Below, in pieces: positions 38,331-49,620 of a stretch of 64,000 nucleotides of DNA. Both the position numbers and the translations under genes were made by a program. Below the pieces are notes generated by a model. That model had not been told where the DNA came from. It saw only the letters and a program-made list of their open reading frames with translations, and ran no database searches. Position 1 is the first letter of the stretch, and each line of letters opens with the position of its first letter. This DNA is from Pachyseris speciosa (taxonomy: Eukaryota > Cnidaria > Anthozoa > Scleractinia > Pachyseridae), in NCBI GenBank assembly GCA_016490735.1, contig JAEMWC010000032.1, positions 1,777,501 to 1,841,500 on the forward strand, written 5' to 3'.

Positions 38331-38717
38331 TTCAACTCGAAATTAAAGAATTACTCATCCCATTACAAACGATTTGATCTTACGGTCGCAAAAGGACGAG
38401 AAACAGGCTTTTTGTAGCGCAAAGGACAAAGATTCCGCACTTTTAAGCGCTTTTTTACTACGTTCTTTGAATGTCATTCAGGTCTTCGCAAAGTTTATGG
38501 CTTTTTTCTAATCTGACAAATGTTCTTAAACGCTGTCCGCAAAAAATCATGGTACGCTACTTGCCCGAAAATTCGTAGTTTCCACCGAAATCCCGACAAA
38601 ATGCATAGTTTGTAAACTCTTTGTATGCTACCTCGTGTGTTAAATGCCTTATACGTGCTAATCCGTAGGAAAAGTTTTGTTCAGAAAGGCTTGATGGCCT
38701 GTAAATGTCGCAATTTT

Positions 38718-39611
38718 TTAGTCTAGAATAGGACAAATTAGTTTAGAATGCCTTTCGGGCATTATCCCTTGAACAAGAGAATAGTTAAACACTTCCGTCA
38801 GGGCTTCACTAATGTGGTCTACTGCCAATTTTATGCATTTGTTAGGAATGTCAATTGAAGCTTTGCTGATTTTCAGGTTTTGAATCAGGTCTTTTACTTC
38901 TTGGACATTAATAGCACGGAAAATAAAACTATTACTATACGATCTTGTGATATATTGAGTTGGATTAAGGTTACCATAGTCACCTATTTGTGCAGCCAAG
39001 CTTGGGCCCACATTAATAAAATGAGAGTTGAGATGCTCACATATGTCTCTTTTATCGGTGTAGATCCTATTGTTATAGAATAAATGATTTATAGATGTAC
39101 TTGGATTCTTTTTTCTATTGATTAACATTCCTATTGGTCCCCAGGTGGCTTTTATATTGTGCTTATTTAAGTTAAATTGAGCTGTGAAATAATTCTTTTT
39201 TGCTTGTTCTTTGAGCTTGTTAAGTTTATTGTTATAAATTTTGTATTGCTTTATCTTATCAGTATCTTTACTTAGGAAATGGGATTTAAATAACGTATGC
39301 CTCATTTTAATTGAGACTAACAAACATTTTGATATCCATGGTTTTTTTAACAACCTTTTTCGTGAATTAGAGATTTTCTTTAAAGGGGCGTACTTATCTG
39401 TTATCTTTGTTAGAGTTTTGAGAATATTATTCATGCTTTGATTCACATCTGAACTAACCAGATTGTTAAAGTTCAAGTTGTTAAGATCATTAATAAACAG
39501 CTCATCTTTGAATCTAGAAAAATCTCTGAAATACTTCAACCCGTCATATGTTGGGAGTTTATTATCAACAGTGCAAAAAATCGGCAAATGATCAGTTATT
39601 CCAGCAGTCAA
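38718..39611 (-). mobile_element. LINE fragment: endonuclease end and RT lead-in
   Basis: A 297-codon open frame starting at the end of an AP-endonuclease domain (GITDHLPIFCTVD, the SDHLPI-type motif). It continues through the charged linker (SNSRKRLLKKPWISKCLLVS, KNYFTAQFNLNKHN) to the RT lead-in (VKDLIQNLKISKASIDIPNKC), then stops after ERHSKLICPILD. It resembles the upstream portion of the family whose RT is at 29493-30897. Truncated at both ends. Confidence 0.75.
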
Positions 39612-40054
39612 AGCTGTGTCTCCATTAAAAATTCACGAGAAAAGGTAGTCATTTCACTGAAGCAAAATGGGAAGCTTTTCAATTTAACGACGAGCCGTGA
39701 CAACCGCAGGCAAAATCAAAGTGCAGAGGAAGCGGTGACTTCTGAACTCATCACGAAAAGACCCTGGATTAAACAGTAGAAAATTTAAATAGTTCATTAC
39801 TTCGAGTGATGAGGGATACGTTCATATTTTTCTAATGCGATAATAGTTATTTTAAGCTTGATCGATTTACAGATTTATATTAGGCAGATATGGTGTGTTA
39901 AGTTTGTGTGTTCTGTGATGTGCAGTTTGTATATCCGTGTGTTTTCTGACCCTACTAGTATTGTAATTTCTTTGATGTGATTTTTTCTTTAACTCTCTAG
40001 TTATTTTTTGGAAGCCAATCCCCCTTTTCTTTAGTTAATCTCATTGCATGTAAA
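39612..40054. other. Host spacer, no gene recognised
   Basis: AT-rich non-coding sequence without recognisable motif. Confidence 0.5.
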
Positions 40055-40110
40055 ATTCGTTTGCGGGGTGGGCACTTATTTGCGGGAGAGGGCCTAATAC
40101 GAGGAAATAC
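40055..40110. mobile_element. Short copy of the CTCGAATAAGCGCC-type MITE
   Basis: GGGCACTTATTTGCGGGAG...CGAGGAAATAC matches the ends of the element at 42866-42982. Partial. Confidence 0.5.
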
Positions 40111-40469
40111 AGTGTTTGACTTAATGACGAAAAAACACTGGGGCAAGAGTGTTGGTATAAAGTATCATTTAATAAAACACCATGCATCTTGGTGTAAAGT
40201 TCGTTACATTGCAAAATTACTTTCACAGATAATCTTCACACTGTGATTAGTCTCCATACTGTGACCATTTCATGACAACAGTCTTCTTTTGATGACACAA
40301 AATGTTGGATTAAAAGAAGATATTACACAAAGAACACCACTGCTCTCCATTCTGAAGGGCCTTTTAAGTACGCCATGCTTGTATCACTTTACTGGCATTA
40401 TAAGTAACTCTCACGTATTTTGAAACAAAAATACTAAAAAAAGTGTTATGGTGTGTTATTTCTTATAGA

Positions 40470-40643
40470 ACGTTTTCACATGACGTCACGGCGGCCATGT
40501 TGGTGTGCCATAACAAAGAAACGGCGGCCATGTTGGTGTTCCAAACTAAATCTCTGAGAATTGCACTCTATTTTTATGCAAATACTTTCTTTTGTTTCAG
40601 TAAACCAATATGGCCGGTAGTCACGTGAATGAAAAGGCTCTAT
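40470..40643. mobile_element. MITE carrying ATGACGTCACGGCGGCCATG, copy 1
   Basis: Matches 58920-59091 in reverse orientation, including CGGCCATGTTGG, a central ATTTTTATGCAAATACTTTC block and the end TCACGTGAATGAAAAGGCTC. Two copies 18 kb apart define a dispersed non-autonomous element. Confidence 0.75.
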
Positions 40644-40872
40644 AGCGATATTGTCACAGTTTCATACTAGTCATATATATTATATGGTCCAGAGTGCAGA
40701 AAGTAAACCGCAATTTTTAAAAAGATAACAACAAATTTCTTTTATCCTTTCTAAAACTTTGTAACTCAATTTTTGTCACTTCATCATGATTAATTATGAA
40801 TGTTTCGCTTAGTTGTTATGTAGTCCTAACGGTTTTTCAAGCATTCTGTAACTGATGATATTTGCAACACAA

Positions 40873-40908
40873 CTGATGATGATGATATTTGCAACATCGA
40901 AACATGTC
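40873..40908 (+). ncRNA. Hammerhead-ribozyme-like core (lone)
   Basis: CTGATGA (40873), a short helix II (GATG/CATC), GAAA (40899-40902) then CATGTC. This is the order of a minimal type I hammerhead as found in Penelope-like elements. Helix I is weak by eye. Confidence 0.5.
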
Positions 40909-41039
40909 TACAAATCAAAAAATGTCTTATATACTAGTAAGAACATTTTTGTTTCGTGCAAATGTATTGTGGGGGTATGTGTCCAGATGATCTACCCAAA
41001 CCACAGCATAATCGCAGTTGTGACAATTGGTACTTTTCA

Positions 41040-41722
41040 TGGCGCCTGTTTCATATAGTTTACAAATCAGCTCTTCTCAGTTCCTCGAATTCCTTGTCCA
41101 GCGGGTGGCTGGCAGGTATCTTAGTGCAGCGGTAGATTGGCTTTCTCCCCTGACGAAGCAGTGCAGTCAAAGTACACGTCAGGCCTGGGATGCAATGACA
41201 TCTCTTCGACAATCCGGGCTGAAATGTAAAGGAATTGAGAAAATCATGTTAATCGAGTTCTCGTAAGGTGATTCCTCACAATTGTATAGCGCATAATTTA
41301 TGGCGTCATTTAGCGCGCGCTCGTGTGCACGCACCTTACTGAAACACGGAGTATTTGCCTTGAAATTGAGTATTATCAGCAGAAATGTTCCGTTTGTCGT
41401 TGTGTTGCAAAGAAACGAGCACGATGACCACCTTTTTTTAATGGTGTTGTTTACTCGTAATAAGCAAACGATAAACGTATTTTGAGAAGAAAAAAAGGTT
41501 TAATAACATAACTTGGATCTCATATATGTAAATGACGAGAATCTCGGCATTTGGAGCCAGGGAGGAGTACGGTTTTGCTTACCCCGTCTTACATTATTTG
41601 CAAGATCGGACCATTTGAAATCACTCTACTGAAAGATTATAGCCCAGAAAAACAATTAGGCTCCAGGTTTAACTACTATTCATAATTATCAAGGCTTCGT
41701 AGCAACACGAAGTAAGATATCG
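41040..41722. other. Host spacer, no gene recognised
   Basis: Non-coding sequence; nothing supportable seen. Confidence 0.45.
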
Positions 41723-42361
41723 CTTTGATAAACCGCACGATGTTTTTAAAGTTCATTTTTTAATGTTTGTCGGAGAAAAGATGTTCACGCATGCGAGTGG
41801 CATCCGGTGTTTACCCCTTTTTAAATTAGGAGATTGTTTGGGGTTAAGGATGCCATCCCTACGGATTTACGATCGCGGGTCGCTTATAAGTTTTCATGTG
41901 CAGGCTGTAGTGCCTGTTATGTTGGTGAAACCAACAGACATTTTGCCACTCGCTTCCGTGAACATCTTTTCTCCGACAAACATTCCCACATCTTCAAACA
42001 CCTGAAAAATTCTGAAAATTGTCGCTCCCTTTGTTCCGAAGATTGTTTTAAAATTCTCGACTCTGCTTCCACTAGCTTCCAATTGAAAATCAAGGAAGCC
42101 ATGGACATCCTTTGGGAGCAGCCGTCTTTAAATTCTCAGGTCAAACACCTTAATTTATCTCTTTCTTATTAATTAGTCTCCTTTCTTACTATAAATAGTT
42201 TCGCTACCCTTAATTTCTCTTGTTAATATCGCACCTTGTTAATTATTTATTGCTCATTTTAATTTTATTCCGCACTGTACAACTGACGATGGATGATGTT
42301 TCATCCGAAACATGTCTTCATTAAAAAATGAACTTTAAAAACATCGTGTGGTTTATCAAAG
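41723..42361 (+). mobile_element. Penelope-like element fragment (GIY-YIG) between 43 bp inverted repeats
   Basis: The open frame 41834-42172 encodes a GIY-YIG endonuclease piece: the CAGCSACYVGETNRHFATR segment is the Cys-rich lead plus YVG, followed by REHLFSDKHSHIFKHL and IKEAMDILWEQPSLN. It is the C-terminal endonuclease part of a Penelope-like retroelement. The fragment lies between 41723-41765 and 42319-42361, 43 bp inverted repeats with one mismatch. A hammerhead-like core is at 42283-42316. No reverse-transcriptase part is present. Typical of 5'-truncated Penelope copies with inverted pLTR remnants. Confidence 0.75.
42283..42316 (+). ncRNA. Hammerhead-ribozyme-like core at the Penelope end
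   Basis: CTGACGA (42283), helix II GGATGA/TCATCC with a 4 base loop, GAAA (42307), CATGTC. The core fits CUGANGA...GAAA with a minimal helix III. Confidence 0.6.
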
Positions 42362-42429
42362 CCATATTCATAATTATGTATTACAACCTAGCGCATGAAG
42401 AAATATCTTTTTAACCTAAATAGTTTATT

Positions 42430-42865
42430 CTTGACTATATTTGTGTAATTGTATGTTGTTAGGATCATTCACTAGATTTGGATATGGTCCTTACTCACTC
42501 ACCTAAGATCTTGAATTTTTATTTATTTTTCATTCTAATGTATTTATTATTTATATTATTTGTCTGTGTACCAAATGTAAATATTTGAGTTAAGCTCAAT
42601 AAATTTGATTTGATTTGATTTCACTATTCATAGTTTTTGCTACATAATAGCAATTTTTTTTCGGTTGTAGATGTTCAAGTTTCGAACATTTATCGCGCAT
42701 TGGCATCTCCGTAAAAAACATTTAGAATAACAGACATGTAGGGCAAAAAACAAGCAAGGTGACCCATCTTTTTATTACGTTTTTTCAATGCCCTATGCAT
42801 GGATATCAATTGTGCCAAGTTTGAACAAATCTTAGTGGTGCACCTTTTTTCCAGGGAGTTACCGT
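42430..42865. other. Host spacer with (TTTGA)n-type retroelement tail
   Basis: AATAAATTTGATTTGATTTGA near 42597-42619 looks like the 3' tail of a retroelement; no gene otherwise. Confidence 0.45.
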
Positions 42866-42982
42866 ATTTCCTCGAATAAGCGCCCGGGCGCTGATTCAAA
42901 ATTTCGGCCAAAAAGAGGGGGCACTTATTTTAAGGAAGGCGCTTAATCCAGGGGGGGGGGGGGGGGGGGCGCTTATTAAGTT
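42866..42982. mobile_element. MITE with CCTCGAATAAGCGCC ends and a 19 G run
   Basis: CGTATTTCCTCGAATAAGCG on the left and GCGCTTATT on the right; 42951-42969 is a run of 19 G inside it. Related partial copy at 40055. Confidence 0.6.
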
Positions 42983-43095
42983 TTTCTTAAAATGAACTGT
43001 AACTCCATTTTGCCTCATGTTCCATTGGACGATGCTAACATGCGAATCATTTATATTTTAACGTAGTGCAACAAAAATGCCAAAATAAAAGATGT

Positions 43096-43200
43096 ATAGA
43101 TAGATCAACTTTTATTGATTTATACCGCTCAGGGTAGCCCCTTCAGATGCAAAAAGCAGTCTGCTATCAATGGGAGCCCTGAGCATAACAATGTACTAAA
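43096..43200 (-). mobile_element. LINE 3' end, minus strand
   Basis: The minus strand shows CAGGGCTCC-like, TTGATAGCAGACTGCTTTTT and CTACCCTGAGC segments matching the 3' UTR of the LINE at 34690-34770, ending in a GATCTATCTA-type tail. 5'-truncated insertion. Confidence 0.7.
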
Positions 43201-43379
43201 AATACAACATACATATAAGCATTACACTGGTACTGGTAAAACTGAATTGTTACTCTACTGAAAAAATGCATGGTTGCGTTACCCCTAATTTTCTCTAGTC
43301 TCCAACAGCCCTTGCTAAAACCTGCTTGCAAAAAAAGTCTGGCTTTAGTTCTTTGCCCTGGGGTTCTGTTCATGTCAGG

Positions 43380-44187
43380 CTACAGTCGAACCACCGAGGG
43401 GACAGAGCTAAGTGTCCGTATTAGAGAGATGTCTGTATAATGGAGGTCATAAGAATGAACCCATTTTTACGGCCCAAGTGCAGGCAAACAATGCACTTTT
43501 TGCAATAAATAACTCAAAGTCGTGTTAAACATCTTTGACATCAAATGTGATTCACGTTTCTCGCTCTTGTTTTTAGCGTACATCAATTAAATCGCCTCTT
43601 GTCATTCTCATACACCTGCGAAGTTTAAACACAATCGAGTCACAATGTCTCACACAGTGAAGTGGAGTGTGGGAAACCGTACAAATGAACATCTAGCAGA
43701 TTGTCATGATCTGTATGAGCGTACGGAGTTTCTCCACTAAACTGTCTTCAAAGCAGTGTGTGATGTCTTTCTAACCATGTCTAACAAATTTCGTTTTTAA
43801 AAAACAATCCTTCGTTTTCATTTTTTAGATAACTTCGACGCAAATTTTGTCACCTAATTTGGATTTACCTTGCGAGGCTGAAAAATTGCGAGTGGACATA
43901 TGCCGTGTAATTTCCACCAAAGTCTCCCTAAAAGATTTGTATTTTGAAGCTGTCAGTATTAAAATATCCATAATAAAGAAAATAAGTATATCTGAAATTG
44001 TCCTCAGCGACCCAATTTTTGTGTCCCTTGTCCATATTGTAAACGGTCCATATTATAATGGTTCTTTAAACAGGAAACATATGGCATGCATGACACGTGT
44101 GGCACGTTTGCCTGGACCAAGGCAAGTGTCCTTAATAGAGAGGTTTTCGTATTAGAGAAGTGTCCATAAGGAGAGGCTCGACTGTAG
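43380..44187. mobile_element. DNA transposon remnant with CTACAGTCGAACC ends
   Basis: CTACAGTCGAACC at 43380 and GGCTCGACTGTAG at 44175 are inverted. Just inside both are GTGTCC(G/T)TATTAGAGAG-type repeats. The interior about 780 bp has no transposase that I recognise. Non-autonomous element. Confidence 0.65.
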
Positions 44188-44589
44188 TCTCCATTTTTAA
44201 CTCGGGGATGTGAAGCTATGAGCGAGTTTTACCCGTTTGCTTGGGAAATCAGTCACTCGCTCGTTCCACCGGTCAGCGGATGGGTCGTCAACTTTTAATT
44301 AATTCCGCTGACCATGCATCGAAACACGAGGCTTTAAACAGAAAACAAAACGGCCAAATGACAAAAAAAAAACTTTCGTCAAGATGCTACAAACGACTAA
44401 CGAAAGATATAAAGAAAAAAGACGAACTTGCTGTTGCTACCTGCTGTTTCAACTTCGTACCCAGGGTCTTCATTCCCCTTGACCAGCGAGCGACCCTGGA
44501 AAGTTCCGATTCAGAAGTCCAAAAATATCTGACTTCCAGCTGAACTGCGCATGCTTAGGGTTCATCGCCGTTAAAAAGTTATGTTTGCA

Positions 44590-45795
44590 TGTCTGTACAT
44601 ACATACATACATACTTTATTTATTTTTACACGGTAAAATCAGTTCAGTTTGTAGACATTAATAAAATTTAATTAAAACAACACTGTTTTACAAGATTGCC
44701 GTGTGGGATCCCGACTGACAATCGCTATAAAATTTGTCAAGTTCCCTTGTAAAATATTCAAGAGAGTCTGATTTTCTTAAATTTACGTGTAGGCTATTCC
44801 ATAGTAGCGCCCCGCTGTAGCCCAAGGCATGCTTACAATAGTTCGTGCGTGGCTTGGGCAGGTTTAGTTTAATCTCAGAATCTCTTAAGTTATACGGTGT
44901 ACTACGGATGCTAAATAAATCCTGCAAGTACGCTGGGGAAAGCCCTTTAACTATTTTAAACATTAACATCGCCTTAAGCTTTTTCCTTCGTGTGGAGAGA
45001 TCGTCCCAGTTGAGCCTATTTAGGAGGATACTGGCACAAGTGTCATAACTGGATCTGGTAATGACCCTGGCAGCCCTATTTTGGAGTTTCTGGAGTTTTT
45101 CACTCAAGGTAACGCTGAGTTCATCCCAAACAGGGCAGCAATAGTCAAAGTGGGGCAAAATCAACGCTTGGTAGATTTGAAGAGCGGTACTTTCGGAAAT
45201 GAATGGTCTTATTCGTTTAAGGGCGCCTATGGCTGAGGATATCTTCTTATTAATTTCTTCTATATGTTTTGTCCATGAAAGATGTTCGTCAATAAACAAG
45301 CCCAGCGATTTAGCTTCTTCGACTTTTTTGATCGATTTCCCGTCGATCTTAATATCGATCTGATTATTCGATAGAGCATATATTCGTTGATTTGACCCAA
45401 TTACCATGAATTCAGTTTTAGCGATATAAAGGCTTAACCTATTGGTTATAAGCCAGCGCTGAAGATTTCTTAGTTCTAAGTTTACAGCATTCTCAAGATC
45501 ACTCATTGTACTGGCAGCGAAGGTTATATTAGTATCATCGGCGAAAATTCTAGGAGAGGCTGAAGTCAGGCAATTGGGAAGATCATTCATATAGACTAAG
45601 AATAGGAGTTGACCAAGACGCCACAAGAGACTGGGGCAGTATTTGATAAATGGCCATTTGTGCTGCATTTTTGGTTTCGGTCAGAAAGATAAGATTCAAA
45701 CCATTTGAGACTACTCGTGTCAACACCATATTTCCGAAGCTTTCGTATAAGGATACTATGGTCGATGGTGTCGAAGTTCTGTTTTTCTTCCGTTT
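44590..45795 (-). mobile_element. Non-LTR retrotransposon fragment, RT and C-terminus
   Basis: LINE on the minus strand ending in a (TATG)n-type tail near 44600-44615. The frame 45668-44688 has VYMDDLP-like VYMNDLPNCL, catalytic FADDT (RIFADDTNITFAA), LGLFIDEHLSWTKHI, LQIYQALILPHFDYCCPVW, LQKLQNRAARVIT and LRKSDSLEYFTRELDKF. The upstream block FDTIDHSILIRKLRKYG near 45750 is in another frame, and sequence between the blocks (about 45590-45625) is missing the usual PQGSILGP segment, so a deletion occurred. Inactive. Confidence 0.85.
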
Positions 45796-46239
45796 ATTTG
45801 AATGGGTAATGATAATGGATTTATACACCGCACGTATCACATAGTTTCATGGCGGTTTACAATTGTTCTCTAGGGTGAGATCGGACATCAGCCTGTAAAG
45901 GAGCCTCTGGCAGCCGCTATCAGTCCATATTTGATCTCACCCACCCACCATCCCACCCATGAATGTCAAAGACAGATGAGAGATAGAAGAGACTTAAAGA
46001 ATGGGCAGCTACGGACTACGGACTACGGCCGTTGGGTGATTAGGACTGAGACGAGACATGCAGTCAACTTTCTTGCCACCATCGCGCCCTCACGATGGTG
46101 AGTAGTCGAAGGGTTTTGTGTAGTGTTAACTACGAAAGACGAAGTGGAAGTGGAGAGGTTGAAAACGCGCGAAAAAAGGTAGGTACTGTACTCGGCCCAG
46201 TGCGCTAGACACGGGAAGCACGCGTCCAACCGTAGTTCG

Positions 46240-46530
46240 TTGACTGTAGTCACCTTATCTCAAAGTCCCTTAGAGATAGACCACCACACCGGGAACTACA
46301 TCCCATACTCTTTTCGAACACTGTGTGTGTTCATTAACGTCCTCAGATTGTTAGGAACAAGTCTAACCGTTTGCAGCTGTAATTACATAGGCAGCACTTT
46401 CTCCTCAATTATTTAAAGAGCCTGATGCCTGAGTGTTGGTCCGGCCGGGGTTTGAACCCGCGACCTCCGGTACGGTAGTCCGGTGCTCTACTAACTGAAC
46501 TAACCAGTCGGCGGAAAAAGCCACGTAGAA
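46240..46530 (-). mobile_element. tRNA-derived SINE
   Basis: On the minus strand an A-box (TGGTTAGTTCAGTTAGTAGA) and a B-box (GGGTTCAAACCCCG, plus strand near 46450) lie about 30 bp apart, followed by a non-tRNA body. The tRNA-like part is not a clean cloverleaf, so a SINE rather than a tRNA gene. Confidence 0.7.
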
Positions 46531-47521
46531 TCGTAAATATATTCGATCTTTGGAGAGTCGCTCGTTTCATCAAGCCTGCGCAGTACGGAGCGAAGACTTG
46601 AGGGACGAGAATGACTTTGTTCGCGATAAAGGGAGCAGAAGAAAGGGAAGAAGAAGCTTTGTCACACTTTGTTTCATCATGCGCAAAATGTAACGCACTG
46701 CGAACGTTCCTCTCTGGGAGCTTTGAGTAATGTTTCCTGGGAAAGAATCGAAACCACACCGGCGAGAAAACTAAAACTGTTTCCATGAAAACTTTCCTAA
46801 ACAGCGATTAACATTGCCTCATAGGAGCCTTTGATTTGAGGGTAGGAGCGGACCATGTTACAACTTCAAGTAACTTTAATCGCTTAACTTCCATTGCAGT
46901 TTAAATTTGCACGTTATGTATTTCTCTCCATCAGCGATCTTCAGGTACTTTTTACGGTAACTTTCGCGAACTACCCTATGTCCATCGAATTTAGTTCCCT
47001 CATAAGAGTTCGAATTAACAAATCGAATGTGGTTTAGCGTTACGTCTGTGATGCAGAAGTCGGACGCATACTTTCTGATTCTCGAAAACTATAATGAGGA
47101 GCAGCAGCGGCAAAAGATAGATCTCCTAACGTTGTTAAAGTCTTGAATTTCACAGGGTTTCTGAGTAGCAGTCCACCACAATCAGCAAAAATTTTTACGC
47201 GGGCATACTCTACCGCGAGATTAAAATCTGAAATTGTGTTTAGGTCTTTCGAAGTGAAGTCCTTATGCAAATTTTTATCTTTACCCAGTCACATAGCGAA
47301 GGTTTCAAATTACACAAGCTTTTGAAAATTGGTGATCTTTCCTCAGTTAATACGTAAAATGACGCCACGTGCTTTCTATTGTGCATTGGCCAATGAAAGC
47401 ACCGTCACGTGCTTTCTATTGCGTTTTTTGCTGCACAGGACAGACGAATGAAAATCTGAAATCTAACATTATTTATAACTTACAATCAAAAACATTTGCT
47501 TCCTGCTCCGGAAACATAATG
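46531..47521. other. Host spacer, no gene recognised
   Basis: Several short open frames without recognisable motifs; CACGTGCTTTCTATTG(T/C)G occurs twice near 47368 and 47406. Confidence 0.45.
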
Positions 47522-47559
47522 AAAGTTAAAAGTTTTACAAACTCGGAGCTAAAAGTTAA

Positions 47560-47604
47560 AACTTATGAAAATTTCGTCCGTTTTTTTCAACCGGACTTCA
47601 TCAG
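47560..47604 (-). ncRNA. Hammerhead-ribozyme-like core, left arm
   Basis: On the minus strand CTGATGA (47604-47598), helix II AGTCCGG/CCGGAC-type with an A-rich loop, GAAA (47575-47572), TTTTC. Confidence 0.55.
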
Positions 47605-47844
47605 TCAATGATATGAATGTTAAAAAGATGAATTTTAAAAAGGGGTTTTAACGCCTCTTGGGGGTTAGAACCGAAGGTAACACCTTCAAACGCAGGATAA
47701 AAGAAGCTATTCAAATTAAACTTACGAAACCGGCGTTAAACAGAGACAATGGTTACGAATTAGCAGCTATCTATGACACAATTCTAACCCCAAGAGGCGT
47801 TAAAACCTTTTTAAAATTCATCTTTTTAACATTCATATCATTGA

Positions 47845-47889
47845 CTGATGAAGTCCGGTTGAAAAAAACGGACGAAATATTTCATAAGT
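47845..47889 (+). ncRNA. Hammerhead-ribozyme-like core, right arm
   Basis: CTGATGA (47845), GTCCG...CGGAC helix II with an A-rich loop, GAAA (47874), then ATTTC. Head-to-head with the left copy. Confidence 0.55.
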
Positions 47890-48467
47890 TTTAACTTTTA
47901 GCTCCGAGTTTGTAAAACTTTTAACTTTTATTATTTATAACTTGGTATTTCTATAGGTATCCCGGGTAATGACTTATTGAGAGCACGCTTTTGTTTCTTG
48001 CTACAGCGCGGCATCTTGGATTATTGCAGATTGTTGCTAATGGTAACATTGCATGTCACGAGGCTGTATCAAAAAATTAAGATGCGAACCGTTTATTCGT
48101 GGTCTTCTCAAGACGAGAATGTATAAACGGGGCAATTCGCGTCTTATTTAAGTCGCGTCTTATTTTATCCCGCATAAATGGCCCTAATATCGACGTCAAA
48201 GAAAATGAAATAGGCATTGCGTGACACGTTGACGTGAGCAGCGTCGTCTAGACTCTAATCGACAATAACGACAAATTTACCAATCAAATTGCGAGATTGC
48301 TAGCAATTTTGATAAAAAGAACAAATGCCCACTGTTTACAATTTTATTACTATTTCAAAAGGAGAGTATCTCTGTTCAGATAGACGCAGCATCTCGCACA
48401 CTTTGGAATCTATTGCTTCTAAGAAATAGCTATCATGACGTTTTTTTGTCGAAGAGATCAAATGCAA

Positions 48468-48620
48468 GGGCGTAGCGAGGGGGGTCCTGGTGTGCCCGTG
48501 ACCCCCCTTTTGTAAGCCCTTTTTTTAAGCAAACAACCTACAATATTCAGGCGACAATCTGGTGAGTACCCTCTGTTTAAAACAGTGTGACCCCCCCTTT
48601 AAAAAATCCTGACTACGCCC
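48468..48620. mobile_element. MITE with GGGCGTAG/CTACGCCC ends
   Basis: GGGCGTAGCGAGG at 48468 and CCTGACTACGCCC ending 48620 are inverted; inside, CCCCCC(T)TTT tracts. About 150 bp non-autonomous element. Confidence 0.7.
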
Positions 48621-49537
48621 GTAAAATTGCTCTTTCCCAGTCACATTCATTGAATGATGCGGGAAAACCATTGCCAAAAGAAAGATGAATGACCTCCTGT
48701 TGCTTTAAAAAAATCAAAGCTGAACATCAAAAGGCCTGAAATCGAAGGTAAATTGCATAAAAAAATCATCGACCAATGGGCCATGTAACTGCTTTTGATA
48801 TCGCATCTATAAACTGCACTGAAGGTGAGTGGTTGCGAAAAAGATTCCGGCTACAATGGCTTTAGTAGTTTGTTTAGGACATTTTTATGGCAGAGTAGTG
48901 CCGTGCGAACACCTACGGTCTTATAATGAGAGATCATAAACCAACTGCATTTCAAACCTATATACTCAACACAATATAATCAACAACAAAATTATGTTAA
49001 GTAGATCAATTGCAGTTTAATTATTTTTAATATTTTTGCCATTGAGAGTTTGAGTTCTGCCCATGTGGAGAAATAGTGGACACGAAGGGGTGGATTTAAT
49101 TTGAAGCGCTTCTTTGCCCTGCCAATCAAAGTAGGCTAACTCTCGCTTCCCATTGGCTGGGTCTTATAATCTAGACCGCAAAATTATATTCAATATGGCG
49201 GCCAAAAGTACACGATCGAGGAAAGCATTCCGAGAGGTTTTTAGGGCTGGGCAACCTCTCTATAGCCGATTTACCCCGGATACATAGAACAAAGACAATA
49301 AACAGTTAAAGGAAACCGATGGTTTAAAGTGTGTTCGGTAACTACGATTAGGAAAACTGTTTTGTAAGTCCGAATTGCTTTTATATTCTCCCCGATATTT
49401 CGCATTTCGCACTATTTCAAGTCCCAGGTTGACTCGGTAAGAAAAAAAAAGAGAGGTCTTTTTCGAGCTGGGAGACAAAGGAAGAGGCTACCAAGCTATT
49501 TGAAAAACAAACGTTAGCCTGCATAGCTGGCGGTATA
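48621..49537. other. Host spacer, no gene recognised
   Basis: Nothing supportable seen. Confidence 0.45.
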
Positions 49538-49620
49538 GACCTTTTGAGCTTGTAGCTTTTGTTTTCCCAATGTGGACCATGTGATCTTCCCAAGGGGATT
49601 ACATACAAGCTAAAAAGGTC
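49538..49620. mobile_element. 83 bp foldback with 17 bp inverted ends
   Basis: GACCTTTTGAGCTTGTA (49538) and TACAAGCTAAAAAGGTC (49604) are inverted with one mismatch. Confidence 0.65.

Larger units (their letters stand above)
47522..47929. mobile_element. Foldback element: Penelope-like fragment between 148 bp inverted arms
   Basis: Arms 47522-47670 and 47782-47929 are near-perfect inverted copies. The 111 bp spacer encodes GNTFKRRIKEAIQIKLTKPA then LNRDNGYELAAIY, the end of a Penelope-type GIY-YIG endonuclease. Each arm contains a hammerhead-like core, in opposite orientations. Consistent with a truncated Penelope copy flanked by inverted pLTRs. Confidence 0.75.

Noticed and set aside
46430..46520. 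Functional tRNA gene
   Set aside because: A and B boxes are present, but the acceptor and anticodon arms do not form a clean cloverleaf, and a non-tRNA body follows; a SINE fits better.
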